Shown: positions 1-8,898, counted from the stretch's first letter. The stretch: 12,263 nt of DNA from Pyrinomonadaceae bacterium (GCA_013812565.1 JACCTF010000638.1:1-12263); one strand, 5' to 3'. Numbers and translations: made by a program. The notes: generated from the sequence alone by a model not told the origin.

Positions 1-2022
1 GATACGGGGTTCTACCGCTTCTTTGCGTATCTCAATCTGTTCATGTTCTCGATGCTGACGCTGGTGCTGGCAGACAATCTGTTGCTGATGTTTGTCGGGT
101 GGGAAGGCGTCGGGCTGTGCTCATATCTTTTGATCGGTTACTACATTGATCGGAAGGAAGCGGGCGATGCGGCGAAGAAAGCCTTCATTGCGAATCGGGT
201 GGGTGACTGGGGCGTGGTGCTCGGCATTATGCTCGTCTTCTTCTTAACGGCGGCAGCAGGCGCGCCGTCAATCAGTTTCTTCACCAAGCCGGATCAAGGA
301 GTAGTTAGCGCGCTCGATACAATCGCGCGCATGCCGGTTGAATCCTTTGGCTGGGCAACGATCTTTGCGGGCGGCATCACCTCGGCGGCGGTTCTTCTAT
401 TCATCGGCGCGACGGGAAAAAGCGCGCAGATTCCGCTTTTTGTATGGCTGCCCGACGCGATGGCTGGGCCGACGCCAGTCTCCGCACTGATCCACGCGGC
501 AACGATGGTGACAGCGGGCGTCTATATGATCGTGCGTTGTTCAGCGATCTACACGCACGCGCCGACGGCGATGTTCATTGTGGCAATCATCGGCGCTGCA
601 ACAGCGCTGGTTGCGGCAACCATCGGCCTTGCGCAGAACGACATCAAGAAAGTTCTCGCTTATTCAACCGTTTCGCAACTTGGCTACATGATGCTCGCAT
701 GTGGGGTCGGCGCGTTTGTCGCCGCGATCTTCCATGTGATGACACACGCCTTCTTTAAAGCGCTGCTCTTTCTCGGCTCCGGCTCAGTAATTCACGGCAT
801 GCATCATGAGCAAGACATGCGACGCATGGGCGGACTTAGAAAGTTCATGCCGATCACTTTTGCAACGATGCTGACAGGCTGGCTGGCGATCAGCGGTATC
901 CCGATCTTTGCCGGCTTCTTCTCGAAAGACGAAATACTCTGGAAGACCTGGAGCACCGAAGCGACGGGAGTCCCTGGTGAGTTATTGTGGGCCGTTGGTG
1001 CTGTTACCGCGCTGCTAACGGCCGTCTATATGACGCGGATGATGGTGATGACCTTCTGGGGGACGGAGCGGTTCCGTGAAGCGTCTGCCGGTGGACAAGC
1101 TGATGAGGCGCATGCTCATGGGACGGACGAAGGAGTGAAGCCGCATGACGCTCAAACGTTGTCAGCAGGCGACCGTCCGCATCATCAACCCGTCGCGCAC
1201 ATCGGAGCGACTCACGGCCAAGCCGGTCACCTCGGCGACGCTCATGGGCATGGACACGGCGGCGTACACACGCCGCATGAATCTCCTTTGGTGATGACCG
1301 TGCCGCTCATTATCTTGGCAGTTCTTTCGACCCTCGGCGGACTCGTCGGCGTTCCTTATGCTTTGAGTTCGCTGGTAGGCGTGGAAGATGCGAACTACTT
1401 TGAGCATGTGCTTGAACCGGTTATTGCGCGGGCTCCGAAGCATGCGGCTAGTGAGGCATCTGATGGGATCGGCTCTGCTGCTGGTGCATCCACTTCAGGC
1501 CAGCACGCGAACGAGACTCCGACGGTCGAGGGTAGCCACACGCCTGCCACAGTTGGGGAAGGCACACAGGGCACACACGGCCAAGCGTCAGCGGAAGCAC
1601 ACGGGGCGGGAGCACATTCGGCCGAAGAGGTTAGTGCAGAAAGGCTCTTTACGCTTATCTCGATTGTCATTGCAATTGCCGGTATCGGCTTAGGCTGGGT
1701 TCTTTTTCAGAAAAATCCATTGCTCCGATTTCCGCGTCTGCTTGAGAACAAGTATTACGTCGATGAAGTATACGATGCCACGATTATCAATCCGCTCGAA
1801 GCAGGTTCGCGTCGGGGTTTGTGGCAACTCTTTGATGTCGGCGTCGTAGATGGCATTGTTAATGGTCTCGGTCGCGCAGTGGCGCAGATCGGATCCGTTG
1901 CAAGGTATCTGCAACCAGGGTTTGTGCGTAGTTACGCCGCGATCATTCTGTTTGGCGCGCTCTTTGTCATCGGCTATTTTGCTTACTACGCTCTGTACAC
2001 CTATCCGGCTTTTATTCGTTAA
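1..2022 (+). CDS. nuoL: NADH-quinone oxidoreductase subunit L, 5'-truncated by window edge
   Basis: Large antiporter-like membrane subunit of respiratory complex I; it takes part in proton translocation and carries the long lateral helix. The reading frame is open from base 1 (DTGFYRFFAYLNLF), so the gene starts outside the window. Compared with E. coli NuoL, roughly the first 110 residues are missing. Family residues are present: Glu in GWEGVGLCSYLL (codon 103-105), Lys in GKSAQIPL (codon 418-420), the PDAMAGPTPVSALIHAATMV block, HVMTHAFFKALLF, and the Lys in AGFFSKDEIL. The visible part is about 673 codons against about 500 for the matching part of E. coli NuoL. Most of the excess lies in two hydrophilic loops, at 1081-1287 (about 13 His) and 1426-1647 (Ala/Gly/Ser/His-rich). 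The C-terminus has the usual YYVDEVYDATI segment and a last hydrophobic helix. It ends with TAA 5 nt before nuoM, so the two are cotranscribed. Confidence 0.97.
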   Translation, partial: DTGFYRFFAYLNLFMFSMLTLVLADNLLLMFVGWEGVGLCSYLLIGYYIDRKEAGDAAKKAFIANRVGDWGVVLGIMLVFFLTAAAGAPSISFFTKPDQGVVSALDTIARMPVESFGWATIFAGGITSAAVLLFIGATGKSAQIPLFVWLPDAMAGPTPVSALIHAATMVTAGVYMIVRCSAIYTHAPTAMFIVAIIGAATALVAATIGLAQNDIKKVLAYSTVSQLGYMMLACGVGAFVAAIFHVMTHAFFKALLFLGSGSVIHGMHHEQDMRRMGGLRKFMPITFATMLTGWLAISGIPIFAGFFSKDEILWKTWSTEATGVPGELLWAVGAVTALLTAVYMTRMMVMTFWGTERFREASAGGQADEAHAHGTDEGVKPHDAQTLSAGDRPHHQPVAHIGATHGQAGHLGDAHGHGHGGVHTPHESPLVMTVPLIILAVLSTLGGLVGVPYALSSLVGVEDANYFEHVLEPVIARAPKHAASEASDGIGSAAGASTSGQHANETPTVEGSHTPATVGEGTQGTHGQASAEAHGAGAHSAEEVSAERLFTLISIVIAIAGIGLGWVLFQKNPLLRFPRLLENKYYVDEVYDATIINPLEAGSRRGLWQLFDVGVVDGIVNGLGRAVAQIGSVARYLQPGFVRSYAAIILFGALFVIGYFAYYALYTYPAFIR

Positions 2023-2027
2023 CACGT

Positions 2028-3605
<1,578 letters not shown>

Positions 3606-3608
3606 CTG

Positions 3609-4184
3609 ATGAGAAGACTGCTCGCCGTTTCGCTGATCTTCACTGGATTCTTCTTTGCTGCCTCTGCTCATCTTCACGCACAGCAGCAACAAGCGCTTGA
3701 TCCACCGACGGGCAGTGAGATTACTTTTAAGCTGAAGGGCGTGGACGGTAAGATCTACGATGTCGCAAAGATGAGCGGCGAAGTTGTGATCCTCTCTTTC
3801 GGCGCGACATGGTGTCAGCCGTGCGCCGTTGAACTAGCAGCGCTTGAAGATCTGAAACGAGAGTACAGTGGCAAACCCGTGCGATTCTTGTGGGCCAGCG
3901 TTGAGGAAGAAAACAAAGTCTCAAACGCTGTACTGCGAAACTATGCAAAGTCGCTAAAGCTTTCCATCTCCGTACTGCGCGACCCGGAGCAAAGGGCATT
4001 TAGTCAGTTTTCGACGCGGGTTCGTATCCCGATGCTCGTCTTTTTCGACAAAGCCGGAAGATTCGTTGCGCCTCCGCATGTCGGCATGTCCACGCCGGAG
4101 AAGTACAAAGAGAGGGTGCGCCGCACGCTCGATCCGCTGCTCGAAGCGCAGGTTAAGAACGCTGACGCCGCGGCATCGAGATAG
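3609..4184 (+). CDS. TlpA/ResA-like secreted thiol-disulfide protein (thioredoxin fold)
   Basis: 191 residues. The N-terminus MRRLLAVSLIFTGFFFAASA looks like a Sec signal peptide, with probable cleavage after HLHA (residue 24). There is no lipobox cysteine, so a soluble periplasmic protein is expected. The rest is a TlpA/AhpC-TSA-type thioredoxin domain: VVILSFGATWCQPC with the redox pair C69/C72, the helix after it, a beta strand FLWASVEEE, and the cis-proline of RIPMLVFF at P141, followed by DKAGRFV. Known members reduce or oxidise cysteines of extracytoplasmic proteins, for example in cytochrome c or oxidase maturation; the partner here is unknown. The ATG is 3 nt after the nuoM stop, with GGAG at 3593-3596 about 12 nt upstream. 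It is embedded in the nuo operon between nuoM and nuoN, which is not the standard order and hints at a role in respiratory-chain assembly or redox sensing (inference). Confidence 0.9.
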   Translation: MRRLLAVSLIFTGFFFAASAHLHAQQQQALDPPTGSEITFKLKGVDGKIYDVAKMSGEVVILSFGATWCQPCAVELAALEDLKREYSGKPVRFLWASVEEENKVSNAVLRNYAKSLKLSISVLRDPEQRAFSQFSTRVRIPMLVFFDKAGRFVAPPHVGMSTPEKYKERVRRTLDPLLEAQVKNADAAASR

Positions 4185-4230
4185 AAATCAGCTTATGAAC
4201 TTTAGTGCCCCTGGTGAACGATAGCTCAAA

Positions 4231-5823
4231 GTGAATCACATGAACTTCCATCTCGCACTGCAAACAGTTCCATCAATCATCAATCCCGACATCAACTTTG
4301 CATTGATCGCGCCGGAACTCATCATCAGCGTAGTTGCCGTTGTTGTGATGATGGTTGATGCTTTCACACGGCGTGCCGATCAACGATGGGTGACCGGGGG
4401 TATTTCCCTTCTCGGTCTCGGGGCGGCAGCGGCGACCGTGGTTTGGCTATGGACCGGCGGGGCGGGTGCTACGCAATCGGCCTTTAACGGCATGGTCGTG
4501 CTCGATAAAATGCGACTCTCCTTCACACTGATCTTCCTTCTTATCTCAGCCCTGACAATCTTGATTTCGATGATCTGGATTGAGTGGGAACGTTTACCGG
4601 CGGGCGAATTTCATTCGCTGCTGCTGTTTGCCACCGTCGGGATGATGTTGATGGCTTCGGGCGGCGACCTTGTGATCCTCTTTCTCGGCCTTGAACTGCT
4701 CTCGATTGCGACCTATGTGATGGCTGGTTTTCGCCGCACCGATCTCCGGTCGAATGAATCGTCGATGAAGTATTTCATCCTCGGTTCATTCTCGTCGGCA
4801 TTTCTGCTCTACGGCATTGCGCTTGTCTATGGCGCGACCGCGACTGACCGCGGGGTGCCGGGCACAACCAACATCCGCGAGATCGCCGAGCGGTTGGACA
4901 CGGCCGTATACCCGCAACTGCTCTTTGTCGGCGCGGCGATGCTGATGATCGGCTTTGGCTTTAAGGTTGCCACCGCGCCTTTCCATGTGTGGACACCGGA
5001 CGTTTATGAAGGCGCTCCGACACCTGTCACGGCGTTTATGGCCGCCGGGCCAAAAGCGGCCGGCTTCGCTTCGTTTATGCGCGTATTCATTTTTGGCTTT
5101 CCCTTTGTTGCTACCGCCGCAAGCACCGGCGCGCTGGCGCATACGGCATGGCTTAACGCGCTTGTAGTGCTCACTATTTTGACGATGACGGTTGGCAACG
5201 TCGTCGCGCTCGTCCAATCAAACGTCAAACGCATGCTCGCTTATTCTTCGATCGCGCATGCCGGTTACGCGATGGTAGGGTTTGTGGCGGCGGGCGCAAC
5301 TCCGGATGAAGCGCAAAGAAACGAAGCCATCGCCGCGGTCATTTTCTACATGCTCACTTACGCGGTGATGAACTTGGGCGCTTTCACGGTTGTAACAATG
5401 ATTGCTCGTAATAACGACCGCCGGACGGCGATTGAGGATTACAACGGCATCGGCTTTGAAGCGCCGACGCTCGCTTTTGCACTTTCGCTTTTCCTGCTGA
5501 GCATGGTTGGCGTACCGCTAACCGGTGGATTCATGGGCAAAATCATGGTTTTTCGCTCGGCGCTCAATCAGGGCTACGTCGTTCTGGTGGTGATCGGCGT
5601 GCTCAACACCGCCGTTTCGGTGTACTATTATTTGCGGTTGATTGTGGCGATGTTCTTCCGCGAACGAACGACCCTGTGGAGTGCGCCGCGACTTTCCGCG
5701 AGCATAGCAGTGGCCCTTGCCATCACGATTTTCGGGGTTCTTTATCTCGGCGTGTTCCCCGGTCAGGTGCTTGATGCACTGCGCACGACTCGACCAACAA
5801 TCAGCCAGCTCATCAATCGCTGA
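4231..5823 (+). CDS. nuoN: NADH-quinone oxidoreductase subunit N
   Basis: Third antiporter-like proton-pumping subunit of complex I. Length is 530 residues with about 14 hydrophobic helices, a little longer than E. coli NuoN (485). Key family residues are seen: E155 in FLGLELLSIATYVMAGF, K245 in GFGFKVATAPFHVWTPDVYE, K275 in MAAGPKAAGFASF, the VKRMLAYSSIAHAGYAMVG helix (331-350), and K437 in GGFMGKIMVF. An in-frame TAG at 4222-4224 limits the start to GTG 4231 or ATG 4240 (three codons later). Neither has a clear Shine-Dalgarno, so the exact start is uncertain. The 46-nt gap from the tlpA-like gene shows no terminator, so the gene is probably still in the nuo operon. A strong hairpin 36 nt after the stop may end the main transcript. 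Confidence 0.97.
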   Translation: MNHMNFHLALQTVPSIINPDINFALIAPELIISVVAVVVMMVDAFTRRADQRWVTGGISLLGLGAAAATVVWLWTGGAGATQSAFNGMVVLDKMRLSFTLIFLLISALTILISMIWIEWERLPAGEFHSLLLFATVGMMLMASGGDLVILFLGLELLSIATYVMAGFRRTDLRSNESSMKYFILGSFSSAFLLYGIALVYGATATDRGVPGTTNIREIAERLDTAVYPQLLFVGAAMLMIGFGFKVATAPFHVWTPDVYEGAPTPVTAFMAAGPKAAGFASFMRVFIFGFPFVATAASTGALAHTAWLNALVVLTILTMTVGNVVALVQSNVKRMLAYSSIAHAGYAMVGFVAAGATPDEAQRNEAIAAVIFYMLTYAVMNLGAFTVVTMIARNNDRRTAIEDYNGIGFEAPTLAFALSLFLLSMVGVPLTGGFMGKIMVFRSALNQGYVVLVVIGVLNTAVSVYYYLRLIVAMFFRERTTLWSAPRLSASIAVALAITIFGVLYLGVFPGQVLDALRTTRPTISQLINR

Positions 5824-5828
5824 AAAAT

Positions 5829-6398
5829 ATGGTTCATCAACAAAGCGGCATTGAAACAGAGCGCGCAGATTTCCTTGAATCTGCGCGCTCGCCTTCTATT
5901 GAAGAAACTACACTCAAGATCAAAGAGTCACTTGCTGAAACTTGGCTGCCGCGCATCTACAATGAACGCATTCTTACCATGCGTACGCGTGCGCATCGCT
6001 TACCCGCTCGCTCCAAAGGTGAGACGGTTGAGGTGCAACACACTTTGCTCGGCGTCGAATTGAAAGTTGGCCGTCGCCGTATGTTGTGTCCGGATATTGC
6101 GACGGCTCGTTACCTAGCGGTGTTTGCGCACGCCGGGTGCACGGCCGCGGCGGTTCCGTACGACATCAGACAGACATCTTCCTTAGCTGATGAAGTAGAA
6201 TTTTCATGGCAGCGGATGTTGCTGTTGATTGATTCTTTCAGTAACAATAGACAACCGGCGAGCGTAGCGTTCCGCTCGCGCGTTCGTCGCACGCTTATCC
6301 ATGAGGTGCGCTCGGAGATTGAAAGAGCGGGAGCGGGAACGCCCGTTCCTGAGTTTAATCAAAACACTAAACAATATCCGCGCCGCACGGCAGACTAG
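5829..6398 (+). CDS. Uncharacterised protein downstream of nuoN
   Basis: 189 residues, not recognised. It looks soluble, with no signal peptide or membrane helix, and is rich in Arg/Glu. The more protein-like region begins around residue 32 (KESLAETWLPRIYNERI). It continues through LGVELKVGRRRMLCPD (residues 74-89), TARYLAVFAHAGCTAAAVPY (92-111) and a helix-like SSLADEVEFSWQRMLLL. The C-terminal 20 residues look disordered. The ATG is 5 nt after the nuoN stop but lacks a Shine-Dalgarno, and the first codons contain a perfect 13-bp hairpin (5859-5890). The true start could therefore be ATG 5979 (139 residues), although sequence just before it also looks coding. It is followed 25 nt later by the amidotransferase gene on the same strand. 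Coding reality is supported by length, composition and spacing; the function is unknown. Confidence 0.7.
   Translation: MVHQQSGIETERADFLESARSPSIEETTLKIKESLAETWLPRIYNERILTMRTRAHRLPARSKGETVEVQHTLLGVELKVGRRRMLCPDIATARYLAVFAHAGCTAAAVPYDIRQTSSLADEVEFSWQRMLLLIDSFSNNRQPASVAFRSRVRRTLIHEVRSEIERAGAGTPVPEFNQNTKQYPRRTAD
5859..5890 (+). terminator. Perfect 13-bp hairpin after nuoN, terminator-like or attenuator
   Basis: The arms are 5859-5871 (GAGCGCGCAGATT) and 5878-5890, its exact reverse complement, with a 6-nt loop TCCTTG. The stem is GC-rich and sits 36 nt after the nuoN stop. It is followed by GCCTTCTATT, which is pyrimidine-rich but not a clean T-run. This suits a weak intrinsic terminator or attenuator for the nuo operon, but the hairpin lies within codons 11-21 of the downstream reading frame. 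It might instead be a REP-like palindrome. The structure is certain; the role is inferred. Confidence 0.55.
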
Positions 6399-6423
6399 GC
6401 GCGTCCGCTTACTTCACGAAATA

Positions 6424-7350
6424 ATGTTAGAAGTTGATTCAACCACTTCACACGAGACGAGCGAACCGCTTCCATTTCCTTTCAACCAGCAGACGTTCTG
6501 CCGGTATGAACCGATTGAGAAACGAGTCGAACAGATACGCGTTCTTGTCATTGATGATCTTCTTCGCGACAAAAGCGATCTGTCGGAGCTTGCCCTTACA
6601 GAATGGGGACGTAGCGCTGACTCGCATCTTCAACGTGAACGCGAGATTGCTGGGATGGCACTCCGAAACATTCTCAATAATGTTGAGCGGTTGGTGAAGC
6701 GTCCGACGACGCACGTGGCGCATGTTTCAGAGATTGCGGAAGCCGCCGCCGAGTTTTCCCCAGACGCAATTGTGCTTAGCGGCACGCTGCGCGACTTTGA
6801 TTATTACAATCCAGATATACTTACGAACTTCAATCGCTTCGTGCATTCAACCCACATCCCTGTGCTCGGCATATGCGGTGGGCATCAACTAATCGGGTTA
6901 AGTTTCAATTCGCGCATCGAAACGCTCGATCATCGCGAGCCGCACGAACGACGAGTTGATCGCCCGTTCGAATACCAATACCGCTTTATACGCATCACTC
7001 AACCGGATGATCCGATCTTCGCCGGCATCAACGACCGCGACGGGGGTGTTTGGCAGGAGTACACAACGCAGGCTCGTATTTTGCGGGTGTGGCAGAATCA
7101 CGGGCTTCAGTTAGACCGCGTGCCTGAAGGGTTCCAGCTTCTTGCTACTTCGTATCTGTGCCGCAACCAGATGATGGTTCGCCGTGCCGAAGAGCAACTA
7201 ATCTATGCTGTGCAGTTCCACCTTGAAAAATCGTTCGAAGACTGGCACAAGAACCGCACGCGCTGGGAGCACCCGAACGAATCACGCGACGGGCGCATCA
7301 TCTTCGAGAACTTTCTGTTCGAATCGCTTAAGCACAACGCGAAAGTATGA
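6424..7350 (+). CDS. Stand-alone class I glutamine amidotransferase
   Basis: 308 residues from ATG 6424. The frame stays open upstream to an ATG at 6301, but that would overlap the previous gene by 98 nt and add an Arg-rich stretch, so 6424 is preferred; no clear Shine-Dalgarno decides it. The domain begins with IRVLVIDD (38-45), has PDAIVLSG (113-120), the nucleophile elbow VLGICGGHQLIG with C151, NHGLQL near 226-230, and AVQFHLE with H266 and E268. The triad is complete, so glutaminase activity (releasing ammonia from glutamine) is expected. Two oddities: about 45 extra residues lie between the first strand and the next core strand, and the usual SGGP oxyanion loop reads SGTLRDF. No synthetase domain is fused, so the ammonia acceptor enzyme is separate or the enzyme is a gamma-glutamyl hydrolase. 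It is convergent with the YbdK-like ligase gene. Confidence 0.88.
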   Translation: MLEVDSTTSHETSEPLPFPFNQQTFCRYEPIEKRVEQIRVLVIDDLLRDKSDLSELALTEWGRSADSHLQREREIAGMALRNILNNVERLVKRPTTHVAHVSEIAEAAAEFSPDAIVLSGTLRDFDYYNPDILTNFNRFVHSTHIPVLGICGGHQLIGLSFNSRIETLDHREPHERRVDRPFEYQYRFIRITQPDDPIFAGINDRDGGVWQEYTTQARILRVWQNHGLQLDRVPEGFQLLATSYLCRNQMMVRRAEEQLIYAVQFHLEKSFEDWHKNRTRWEHPNESRDGRIIFENFLFESLKHNAKV

Positions 7351-7402
7351 AGTATGAATAAGACCACGTGGTTTTCTGTCTTCACTTCATCCTTTATACT
7401 TT
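7342..7402. terminator. Long imperfect inverted repeat between convergent genes, likely bidirectional terminator
   Basis: Arm 7342-7358 pairs with 7386-7402 over 17 positions, with one G-T wobble and one mismatch. The stem continues through AAGAC (7360-7364) with GTCTT (7378-7382). The apical region holds the palindrome CCACGTGG and a short T-run (7371-7374). The left arm includes the stop codon of the amidotransferase gene (7348-7350), and the right arm ends 10 nt before the stop of the ligase gene. Position between convergent genes suggests shared transcription termination. The AT-rich GTATGAAGTATGAA pattern could also belong to a dispersed intergenic palindrome family. Confidence 0.5.
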
Positions 7403-7412
7403 ATCCTTTCTC

Positions 7413-8546
7413 TCAAGGAGTCGCGGCACCGAGACTCAGTTCTTGCGGCACATTTTCCACGGTTCTCTCGATCAACATATCCACCACGTCGCGCAGATCG
7501 TTTCGCTCCGCATAAACTTTTAGCTGTTCGTCGGCCGATGTCCCGCGTTCGAGAATCGTGTGGATGTGCTCGACCTCTTTGCGCGAGCCGAGGTCGTCCA
7601 GCACCTCGTCAACAAACTCCAGCAGTTCGTGGATCAGATCGCGTACCGGAACTTCCTTCTGCTTACCAAAGTCGATCATCTTGCCGTCCAGGCCCCAACG
7701 CACGGCGCGCCATTTGTTCTCTTGAATTAACATGCGCCGGTAGAGGCGGAAGCCGAGATTCTTCTCGATCAACCGATCAAGTTTGGCGACGATGGCTTGG
7801 AAGAGCGCGGCAATGGCGATCGTGTCATCGACGCGGGTTGGAACGTCGCAGATGCGGAACTCGAGCGTCGGAAAGAATGGATGTGGGCGCACGTCCCACC
7901 AAATCTTTTTGCCGTTGTCGATGCAACCGGTCTTAACCAGCAGATCAACGTAGCGCGTAAATGATGAATACGAATCAAAATGGTCGGGGATGTCAGTGCG
8001 CGGGAACTTCTTGAAAACTTCGGAGCGGTAAGACTTGAGTCCCGTGTTTATTCCCAGCCAGAAGGGCGATGAGGTAGTGAGCGCAAGCACATGCGGCAGG
8101 AAGTAGCGTGCCGCGTTCATGATGTGTATACCACGCTCAGGATCACGGACGCCGACGTGGACGTGCAGGCCAAAGATCAACAGCGATCTCGCAACCATCT
8201 GAATCTCTTCGATCAACAATTCATAACGCTTATCATCAAAGATCTTTTGGTCCTGCCAGTGTGAAATCGGATGGGTCGAAGCGGCGACAATCGCTAAATT
8301 GTTCTTGCGCGCGAGGCCTGCGAGTTGGCCTCGCAGATTGGTGATGTCGGCCCGCGCTTCTTCGATGTTCTTGCAGATACCGGTGCCGACCTCGATCATC
8401 GACTGGATCATTTCGGGCTTGACCTGCTCGCCAAGAAGCATTCTTCCTTCTTCAAGAATCTCTGAGACGTGTGAACGCAACTCGCGGGTTTGTGGATCGA
8501 CGATCTGAAACTCTTCTTCAATGCCGAGCGTAAATCCTTCTAACAT
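7413..8546 (-). CDS. ybdK: Carboxylate-amine ligase, YbdK/GCS2 family
   Basis: 377 residues, close to E. coli YbdK (372). This is a member of the glutamate-cysteine ligase type 2 superfamily, ATP-dependent enzymes that join a carboxylate to an amine through an acyl phosphate; YbdK itself shows weak glutamate-cysteine ligase activity in vitro. Family marks: FTLGIEEEFQIVD (5-17, metal-binding acidic residues), HPISHW (92-97), GLHVHVGV (126-133), PHPFFPTLEFRICDVPT (221-237) and ENKWRAVRWGLDG (276-288). An upstream ATG at 8567 would add seven residues, but the AAGGAG at 8558-8563 lies inside that extension, which favours ATG 8546. It is the last minus-strand gene and meets the amidotransferase gene head-on. 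The natural substrate is unknown. The symbol is assigned at family level only. Confidence 0.92.
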   Translation of the reverse strand: MLEGFTLGIEEEFQIVDPQTRELRSHVSEILEEGRMLLGEQVKPEMIQSMIEVGTGICKNIEEARADITNLRGQLAGLARKNNLAIVAASTHPISHWQDQKIFDDKRYELLIEEIQMVARSLLIFGLHVHVGVRDPERGIHIMNAARYFLPHVLALTTSSPFWLGINTGLKSYRSEVFKKFPRTDIPDHFDSYSSFTRYVDLLVKTGCIDNGKKIWWDVRPHPFFPTLEFRICDVPTRVDDTIAIAALFQAIVAKLDRLIEKNLGFRLYRRMLIQENKWRAVRWGLDGKMIDFGKQKEVPVRDLIHELLEFVDEVLDDLGSRKEVEHIHTILERGTSADEQLKVYAERNDLRDVVDMLIERTVENVPQELSLGAATP

Positions 8547-8557
8547 GATGACGTCAT

Positions 8558-8563
8558 CTCCTT
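8558..8563 (-). promoter_or_regulatory. Ribosome binding site AAGGAG deciding the start of the YbdK-like ligase
   Basis: On the minus strand AAGGAG ends 11 nt before ATG 8546. It lies downstream of the alternative ATG 8567, so it cannot serve that start. Most of the spacer is the palindrome GATGACGTCATC (8547-8558), which may be chance. Confidence 0.55.
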
Positions 8564-8567
8564 GCAT

Positions 8568-8897
8568 CAGTGGTGCAGTTTGCCGCAGACAGGAGCGCTT
8601 GGAAGCAAGACTGCGGCGCTTCGGTAATGGCTAATCGAAACGATCTGACCGGCGGCACAACTATCGGTCGATGTAGAGAACGTGAAGCTCGGCCGTGTTG
8701 ATCTGCGCTGTTCGAGATAGCCCGTAAAGCTGTCGCAGTTCTCAGCGATTGTTGCTAGTTTTCGGCAAGCAAGTCGAGCACGTATTCACGCTGTTCGTGT
8801 CCGTAAACGCCATGAAGCTTGTCTTGCAGTCGGGCGCGCACACGTTTTCTGGGAGCTCACGTTATTTGCGCCCGGGAACCCTGTGCGCCACGTAGCA
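8568..8897. other. 330-nt gap between PilZ gene and ligase gene
   Basis: No gene of normal size is visible on either strand. The right half holds the remnant-like reading frame described separately (8755-8898). The left half contains a 7-bp GC-rich inverted repeat, GCCGCAG at 8582-8588 and CTGCGGC at 8611-8617, with a 22-nt loop, in the probable 5' leader of the ligase gene. A promoter for the ligase is expected here, but I see no convincing -35/-10 pair. A minus-strand frame of about 70 codons across 8571-8780 lacks a start codon and does not look like protein. Confidence 0.4.
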
Positions 8898-8898
8898 T
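8755..8898 (-). pseudogene. Possible small gene remnant with in-frame TGA, overlapping the PilZ stop
   Basis: On the minus strand the PilZ stop TAA overlaps an ATG (TAATG). Thirteen codons follow to a TGA at 8857-8859. The same frame then runs 33 more codons to TAG (8755-8757) and encodes a charged, protein-like stretch that includes RARLQDKLHGVYGHEQREY and then VLDLLAEN. It may be a broken small gene, a 28-codon gene starting at the in-frame GTG at 8839-8841, a sequencing error, or chance. I do not recognise it. The TAATG overlap is typical of translational coupling, which is why it is listed. Confidence 0.2.

Noticed and set aside
421..432. AGCGCGCAGATT in nuoL also occurs in the hairpin arm at 5860-5871
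   Set aside because: In nuoL it encodes the conserved Ser-Ala-Gln-Ile of GKSAQI, so the shared 12-mer is most likely coincidence.
4195..4224. Nine-codon frame ATG to TAG just upstream of nuoN, in the same frame
   Set aside because: No ribosome binding site, tiny, and easily explained by chance; it mainly shows that nuoN cannot start further upstream.
4786..5217. Long antisense frame inside nuoN, and similar frames inside other genes
   Set aside because: They overlap strongly supported genes, are rich in Arg/His/Cys as expected of shadow frames, and have no start context.
6301..6423. N-terminal extension of the amidotransferase from ATG 6301
   Set aside because: It would overlap the previous gene by 98 nt, and the extra residues are Arg/Glu-rich without domain character; ATG 6424 fits the gene layout better.
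8547..8558. Palindrome GATGACGTCATC at the ligase start as an operator
   Set aside because: It lies between ribosome binding site and start codon and is only 12 bp; no second copy was noticed and no regulator is implied.
8571..8780. Minus-strand frame of about 70 codons in the PilZ-ligase gap
   Set aside because: No usable start codon at its beginning and a Ser/Thr-rich composition unlike the neighbouring proteins.
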